In this document: positions 8,544 to 12,253 of the stretch, one piece after another
Layout of the letters: the number at the start of each line of letters is the position of its first letter
Position numbering within the stretch: the first letter of the stretch is position 1
Assembly (NCBI GenBank): GCA_964387205.1
Contig: CAYLVY010000110.1
Coordinates: forward strand, 1-12,253
Source: CAIVAT01 sp964387205
GTDB taxonomy: Bacteria > Bacteroidota > Bacteroidia > Bacteroidales > FEN-979
DNA length: 12,253 nucleotides
Direction of reading: 5' to 3'
The notes under the pieces: generated by a model
The model's database searches: none
What the model was told of the DNA's origin: nothing
The model's input: the letters and a program-made list of their open reading frames with translations, nothing else
Translations under genes and position numbers: made by a program

Positions 8544-9929
8544 TCATGATGGGTTCGGATGATGAATTAAAAATTCTTTGAATGCATGGTAATCATGGGA
8601 AAGCCGGCTCAAAAACTCCGGCTTTTCATCAATCCCCGTGAGGGCCGGAGGCAATGGTGGATCAATTCCCGTCAGGCGTATCAGTTCATCCGGAAACTTA
8701 GCAGGATGAGCGGTTTCGAGGGAGATGCATAGTTGGTCATCTGCATATTCACCGGAATGGAGAGCAAGAAAGGCGTTCAATCCTGCCCAGCCAACTGCGC
8801 CATGAGGTTCCAGGAGTAGTTTGTGTGTTTGCCAGGCTTCGCGGATGGTTTCCCGGGTTTGTTCATCACTGATACTGACGGAAAAGATTTCTCTCCGCAT
8901 CCATTCCATATCCGCCGGAAGATGGATGCAACCTTTCTCATCCATCTTTCCGCCGTAAAGGGAGACCAGACGGGCGAGGTTGCTGGGATGACCGACATTC
9001 ATGGCGCTGGAAATGCAATTCCGGGATGGTTCTATTTTTTGATAATTGCCCGAGTGCAGATAGTTGCGAAATTCATCATTGCCATTGGTAGCGATGATCA
9101 TTTTTTCAACCGGCAGTCCCATTCTTCTCGCCAGCATTCCGCCCATCATGTCGCCGAAATTGCCGGAAGGTACCGACAGGATCGCGGCATCCTCCTGATT
9201 GCCGTTGCCAAGCCTCGACCAGGAATAAAAATAGTAGACGATTTGTGGGATCAGCCTTCCGATGTTGATTGAATTGGCTGAGGAGAGGTTCAACCGGGTG
9301 AGATCAGGATCGGAGAAGGCCTGTTTGACCAGCGCCTGGCAATGGTCAAACTTGGCATCGAGCCCCAGTACCGTGATATTCTTTCCGAGCGTCGTCATCT
9401 GTTTCCTCTGCCGGGCCGTGACCTCCGCTTCCGGAAACAGCACGATGACATCGATATTGTCCATGTCGAAAAAAGCGTTGGCCACTGCGCTTCCGGTATC
9501 ACCGGAAGTGGCTGTCAGGATCAGCAGTTTTTTTCGCTCTTCCGTCAGAAAGTATTGCAGGAGCCTGGCCATCATCCGGGCGGCGAAGTCCTTGAAGGAG
9601 GCCGTCGGCCCCTGATCGAGGCGCATCACATATTTTCGCTGAGCAACATGCTCCAGCGGGATATCAAAGGGATAGGCATCTTCCACGATAGATTCCAGCA
9701 CATCAGAAGGAATGGTTCCTTTCAGGTACGGCCATGCTACATGAAAGGCAATCTCCGGATAGGAGGCTTTAGAGAAGGAACGGATGGTTTCCCGGGACAG
9801 GATCGGAATCATTTGCGGCATGTAGAGTCCTTTGTCGGCAGCCTGTCCAAGGATCAGGGCTTCCCTGAAATTGACACCCGGGGCACTGCCATTCGTGGAG
9901 AAAAATGTCATGGGCATCTCCATCGTCAT
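8544..9929 (-). CDS. thrC: Threonine synthase
   Basis: This is a PLP-dependent enzyme that converts O-phosphohomoserine to threonine and phosphate, the last step of threonine synthesis. The protein is 461 residues, in the usual range. The N-terminal part has FREALILGQAADKGLYMP, typical of ThrC. The PLP lysine is Lys113 in GPTASFKDFAARM. The phosphate-binding loop is ATSGDTGSA. Further conserved stretches are SSANSINIGRLIPQ and VPSGNFGDMMGG. The call was made from ATG 9929, whose ATGA overlaps the stop of the upstream PLP gene by 4 bases. However, ATGs also occur at 9923, 9917 and 9911. The purine-rich AGAAAGGA (9937-9930) touches the first ATG but stands six bases from the one at 9923, so 9923 may be the true start. 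The gene ends with TGA (8546-8544). The neighbours, a Cys/Met PLP enzyme and ThrH, fit a homoserine branch-point operon. Confidence 0.96.
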   Translation of the reverse strand: MTMEMPMTFFSTNGSAPGVNFREALILGQAADKGLYMPQMIPILSRETIRSFSKASYPEIAFHVAWPYLKGTIPSDVLESIVEDAYPFDIPLEHVAQRKYVMRLDQGPTASFKDFAARMMARLLQYFLTEERKKLLILTATSGDTGSAVANAFFDMDNIDVIVLFPEAEVTARQRKQMTTLGKNITVLGLDAKFDHCQALVKQAFSDPDLTRLNLSSANSINIGRLIPQIVYYFYSWSRLGNGNQEDAAILSVPSGNFGDMMGGMLARRMGLPVEKMIIATNGNDEFRNYLHSGNYQKIEPSRNCISSAMNVGHPSNLARLVSLYGGKMDEKGCIHLPADMEWMRREIFSVSISDEQTRETIREAWQTHKLLLEPHGAVGWAGLNAFLALHSGEYADDQLCISLETAHPAKFPDELIRLTGIDPPLPPALTGIDEKPEFLSRLSHDYHAFKEFLIHHPNPS

Positions 9930-11409
9930 TCCTTTCTGAGGGTTGAGGAAGAGGCTCCGCCGGCGGAATAGGATGGTGCGGTCACTTTCACTTTTTTTCC
10001 GTCCAGAACTGATAATGCCTGATCGAGATCCCTGATGATATCATCCGGATGTTCAACTCCCACGCAGAGCCGTATCAGGTTGGAGGGTATTCCCGCCAGT
10101 CTCCGTCCCTCTTCACCCTGTTGGGAGTGGGTGGAGATAGCCGGAATGGTGGCCACCGATTTGATCCTTCCCAGGTCGGTTGCCCGCCATATTCTCATAA
10201 AAGCGTCGAAGACATCCCGGGTTTGAGCTGCATTACCTTTCACCAGGAACGACATCAGGTGGCCGTAACGGTTCTGGGGAACACCATAATGTTCATCATG
10301 TTCGGCATCGGCCAGGAACAGGTATTTCTTTGCTACGGGATGAAGAGGATGGTTTTCAAGCCCCAGATATTCAACTTTTTCAATATGTTTGTGATTAGCC
10401 AGGAATCGGGCGACTTTCATGGTGCTTCGGCTCATGGCATCCATCCGCATGCGCAGTGTCCGGATGTCGTTGATGGCCATGATGGCGTTCATGGGTGAGA
10501 TATTGGGGCCGTTGTCACGGTTAGGAAGGAGTTTGAGGTAGGTGGCAAAATCGGCTTTCATCTCGTCACTACNNNNNNNNNNNNNNNNNNNNNNNNNNNG
10601 ATATTTTTACGGGAGATTACGGCGCCACAAATTCCGAATCCACTGGTCGACAAAGACTTAGTTACAGATTGTACCACGATATCGGCGCCGTGTTCCAGGG
10701 GTCGGAGTAGTGCTGGTGTGGCCACGGTAGAGTCAACGATCAGGGGGATGCCATATTTATGGGCGAGGTCAGCGACTTTGCGAAGGTCGAAGAAAGCGAG
10801 GCCCGGGTTACTCGGAAGTTCTCCGTAAAGGAAGCGGGTATTTTCGTCGATCAGGGACTCCCACTCACCAAGGTCTTCGGAGTGGACCACCTTACGCCAT
10901 TCGATTTGTCTTTCGGTATCTTTGCGGATCGAGAATTGCTGATAGGTACCTCCGTAAACCTGCGTGGTTGCCACAAAATTCATGGGAGCGTTTGGCCGTT
11001 CCGGATCTTTGACCAGAAAAGGATCGACCGCGCTCTGGATGGCAGCCATCCCCGAAGAGGTGGCAAGGCAGGAGGTATCGGGTTCGGAGCCATACCCTTC
11101 AAGGAGGGCCAGTACCCCTTCGAGGTAGTACATAGTGGGATTTCCGATGCGGGAGTAGCACCAGGTAGGGACCATGTAGCCGAGTGCCGCCTCCATTTCG
11201 TCGGAATCACGATAAGCCTGAGAAGTTGACATATAGATCGGTTCAATCACCGATCCCTGATTAAAGTCGAGTGCCTCCTGCATGGAATAGAGACCGTGTG
11301 TGGCGATGGTGTCGAAGCGACACTTTTTCATTTCATTGCGGTATCCGGCGTGCCATTGCATGGCGCGCCGTGCGGCTTCCTTGTAAAATTCGGGACCTGT
11401 GACGTTCAT
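9926..11409 (-). CDS. Cys/Met metabolism PLP-dependent enzyme (trans-sulfuration family), interrupted by an assembly gap
   Basis: This is one gene split by 27 N bases. The first 270 residues run from ATG 11409 to 10600, and the last 214 run from about 10570 to TGA at 9926, for a total near 494 residues. Family marks are YSRIGNPT (85-92), TSSGMAAIQSA (117-127), the cofactor-binding Asp226 in IVDSTVATP, the PLP lysine Lys251 in QSVTKSLSTSG, and after the gap NRDNGPN, RATDLGRIKSVATIPAISTH and the C-terminal EHPDDIIRDLDQAL. Such enzymes include O-acylhomoserine sulfhydrylase, cystathionine gamma-synthase and methionine gamma-lyase. The sequence alone does not decide which. The protein is clearly longer than the 380-430 residues usual for the family, with about 45 extra N-terminal residues and a charged insert near 133-142. 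The 4-base overlap with thrC points to a biosynthetic role at the homoserine branch. The two halves are in different frames as given, which the gap size explains. Confidence 0.85.
9930..9937 (-). promoter_or_regulatory. Shine-Dalgarno-like site deciding the thrC start
   Basis: On the minus strand the sequence reads AGAAAGGA followed by ATGACGATG. The site abuts the ATG at 9929, which is too close for efficient use, but has an ideal six-base spacing to the ATG at 9923. It lies within the last codons of the upstream PLP-enzyme gene, so thrC translation is probably coupled to it. Many Bacteroidota genes do not depend on such sites, so this is suggestive only. Confidence 0.45.
10573..10599. other. 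Assembly gap of 27 N
   Basis: Twenty-seven unknown bases lie within the PLP-enzyme gene, just after the active-site lysine region. The codons on the two sides are out of phase by one base at this spacing. Keeping one reading frame needs a gap whose length leaves remainder 1 on division by 3, such as 25, 28 or 31. The N count is therefore an estimate or placeholder. About nine residues are missing. Confidence 0.97.
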
Positions 11410-11469
11410 GGGGTATAAGGGTTTGGTTTGGTCGTTAAAATTAGGAAAATTTTTCAGATTTCCCGGGTT
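11410..11469 (-). other. Spacer upstream of the PLP-enzyme gene
   Basis: This is a 60-base AT-rich spacer between the TIGR02757 stop and the PLP-enzyme ATG. On the minus strand it holds TAATTTTA, one base from the Bacteroidota -7 consensus TAnnTTTG, but no TTTG box sits at the expected distance upstream. It is too short for a SAM riboswitch, and I see no hairpin followed by T residues. Whether transcription starts here or continues from the TIGR02757 gene cannot be settled. Confidence 0.35.
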
Positions 11470-12228
11470 TCAATATTCAAAGATGCCCATACCGAAAAGA
11501 GCGAAGTCGTATTTTACAGGATCGGTGGGGTCGAATTCCCTTAAAGAGTCGGTCAGCTCTGTAGCTGCCTGCCAATCGTTCTGTCGTCTGTTCAGCAATC
11601 CCAGATCTCTGGCAACCTTTCCTGAATGGAGGTCGAGCGGACAGATGAGTGCAGCCGGGCTTACGGATGGCCATATTCCGAAATCGACACCCTGATGGTC
11701 ATTTCGTACCATCCACCGGAGGAACATGTTGATGCGCTTGGCTGCCGAACCTTTTTCAGGGTTAGCGAGATGTTTTTCAGATCGGGACAGATGTTCCGTT
11801 TCAAGGAACCTTTGCCGGAACTGGCTGATTGTTTTGGCAGGGCCCAGGGTATTCATATACCGGAACAGGGTTTCAAGTCCGCCGTCATGTCGGTTAATTT
11901 TCCGCAGCGCTTCCAAAAAGAAAAGACAATCCCCGCCGTTGAATGTCCGGTGTACGAATTTCAGTAAAGGTTTTAATTCGGCCGGTTTGGCATGAAGGAG
12001 AAATTCATGGGGAGAATGGTCCATGAGTTCCATCAGCCGCATGGCATTCCTGATGATCGATTTCCGGTTTCCCCAGGAGATAGTGGCCGTCAGGAACCCA
12101 CTGATTTCAATGTCTTCCTTTTTCCGGAAGCGGTGGGGGACTGAAATCGGATCGTCTTCAATGAAGGAAGGCCGGTTGTAGAAACCGGCCTTCACTTCAA
12201 GAAAATCATGCAATTGTTGTGGGTCCAA
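11470..12228 (-). CDS. TIGR02757 family protein
   Basis: This is a 252-residue soluble protein matching the TIGR02757 family, which is widespread in Bacteroidota and some other bacteria and has no established function that I know of. Conserved blocks are DPISVPHRFRKKEDIEISGF (27-46), SWGNRK (51-56), FVHRTFNGGD (91-100), EKGSAAKRINMFLRWMVR (158-175), GVDFGIW (180-186), PLDLHSGKVARDLGLL (197-212) and FDPTDPVKYDFALFGMG (232-248). The last blocks recall helix-hairpin-helix DNA glycosylases, a distant similarity often noted for this family, so nucleic-acid binding is possible but unproven. No ATG exists at the N-terminus. An in-frame TGA lies at 12237-12235, and the only start-like codons between it and the conserved region are CTG 12231 and TTG 12228. 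TTG 12228 gives the expected family N-terminus, so I choose it. The gene ends in TGA 60 bases before the PLP-enzyme gene. Confidence 0.9.
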   Translation of the reverse strand: MDPQQLHDFLEVKAGFYNRPSFIEDDPISVPHRFRKKEDIEISGFLTATISWGNRKSIIRNAMRLMELMDHSPHEFLLHAKPAELKPLLKFVHRTFNGGDCLFFLEALRKINRHDGGLETLFRYMNTLGPAKTISQFRQRFLETEHLSRSEKHLANPEKGSAAKRINMFLRWMVRNDHQGVDFGIWPSVSPAALICPLDLHSGKVARDLGLLNRRQNDWQAATELTDSLREFDPTDPVKYDFALFGMGIFEY

Positions 12229-12253
12229 CAGGGATCATTTAAGGACATGGAAC

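Noticed and set aside
9342..9971. 209-residue open frame antisense to thrC
   Set aside because: It has biased histidine/arginine-rich composition typical of antisense frames and lies opposite the conserved ThrC active site.
11410..11469. SAM riboswitch or clear promoter ahead of the PLP-enzyme gene
   Set aside because: Sixty bases are too few for a SAM riboswitch. The -7-like TAATTTTA has no matching upstream box at the right distance.
1..12253. CRISPR array, insertion sequence, prophage, defence island or tRNA gene
   Set aside because: I saw no spaced direct repeats, no terminal inverted repeats with a transposase, no tRNA-like fold, and no defence-type proteins. Nearly all bases are assigned to conserved genes.

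Overview
The window is about 12.25 kb from a bacterial genome that looks like the phylum Bacteroidota, probably Bacteroidales or a close relative. This rests on the Bacteroidota-like wording of RpoB and RpoC, a DUF3467 gene directly after rpoC, a TIGR02757-family gene, few strong Shine-Dalgarno sites, and roughly even base composition. A run of 27 N bases and a nonsense codon inside rpoB suggest draft or metagenome-assembled sequence.

Layout. Positions 2-6688, plus strand: the 3' half of rpoB (cut by the window start), complete rpoC, and a small DUF3467 gene. They are closely spaced and look like one transcription unit. A strong intrinsic terminator at 6721-6762 ends this unit, but it lies inside the 3' coding end of the convergent neighbour. 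Positions 6697-12228, minus strand, read from right to left: a TIGR02757-family protein; a Cys/Met-metabolism PLP-dependent enzyme interrupted by the N run; threonine synthase (thrC); a ThrH-type HAD phosphatase/phosphotransferase; and an exported thioredoxin-like protein with a helical C-terminal half. The PLP gene and thrC overlap by 4 bases (ATGA). The other gaps in this run are 8, 42 and 60 bases, which is consistent with one operon.

How the genes work together. The plus-strand genes supply the two catalytic subunits of RNA polymerase. The minus-strand set centres on homoserine. ThrH-type enzymes can move phosphate from phosphoserine to homoserine, ThrC turns phosphohomoserine into threonine, and the PLP enzyme belongs to the family that uses activated homoserine for methionine or homocysteine synthesis. 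The cluster therefore plausibly sits at the threonine/methionine branch point. The thioredoxin-like protein has no obvious pathway link.

Points needing attention: (1) an in-frame TGA in rpoB where a conserved glycine is expected, most likely a sequence error because TGA is a real stop elsewhere in the window; (2) the N run has a length that breaks the reading frame, so its true size must differ from 27; (3) the terminator embedded in a convergent gene. I found no CRISPR array, mobile element, tRNA or rRNA, and nothing that I would call a new defence or other undescribed system. Most of the window is conserved housekeeping sequence.
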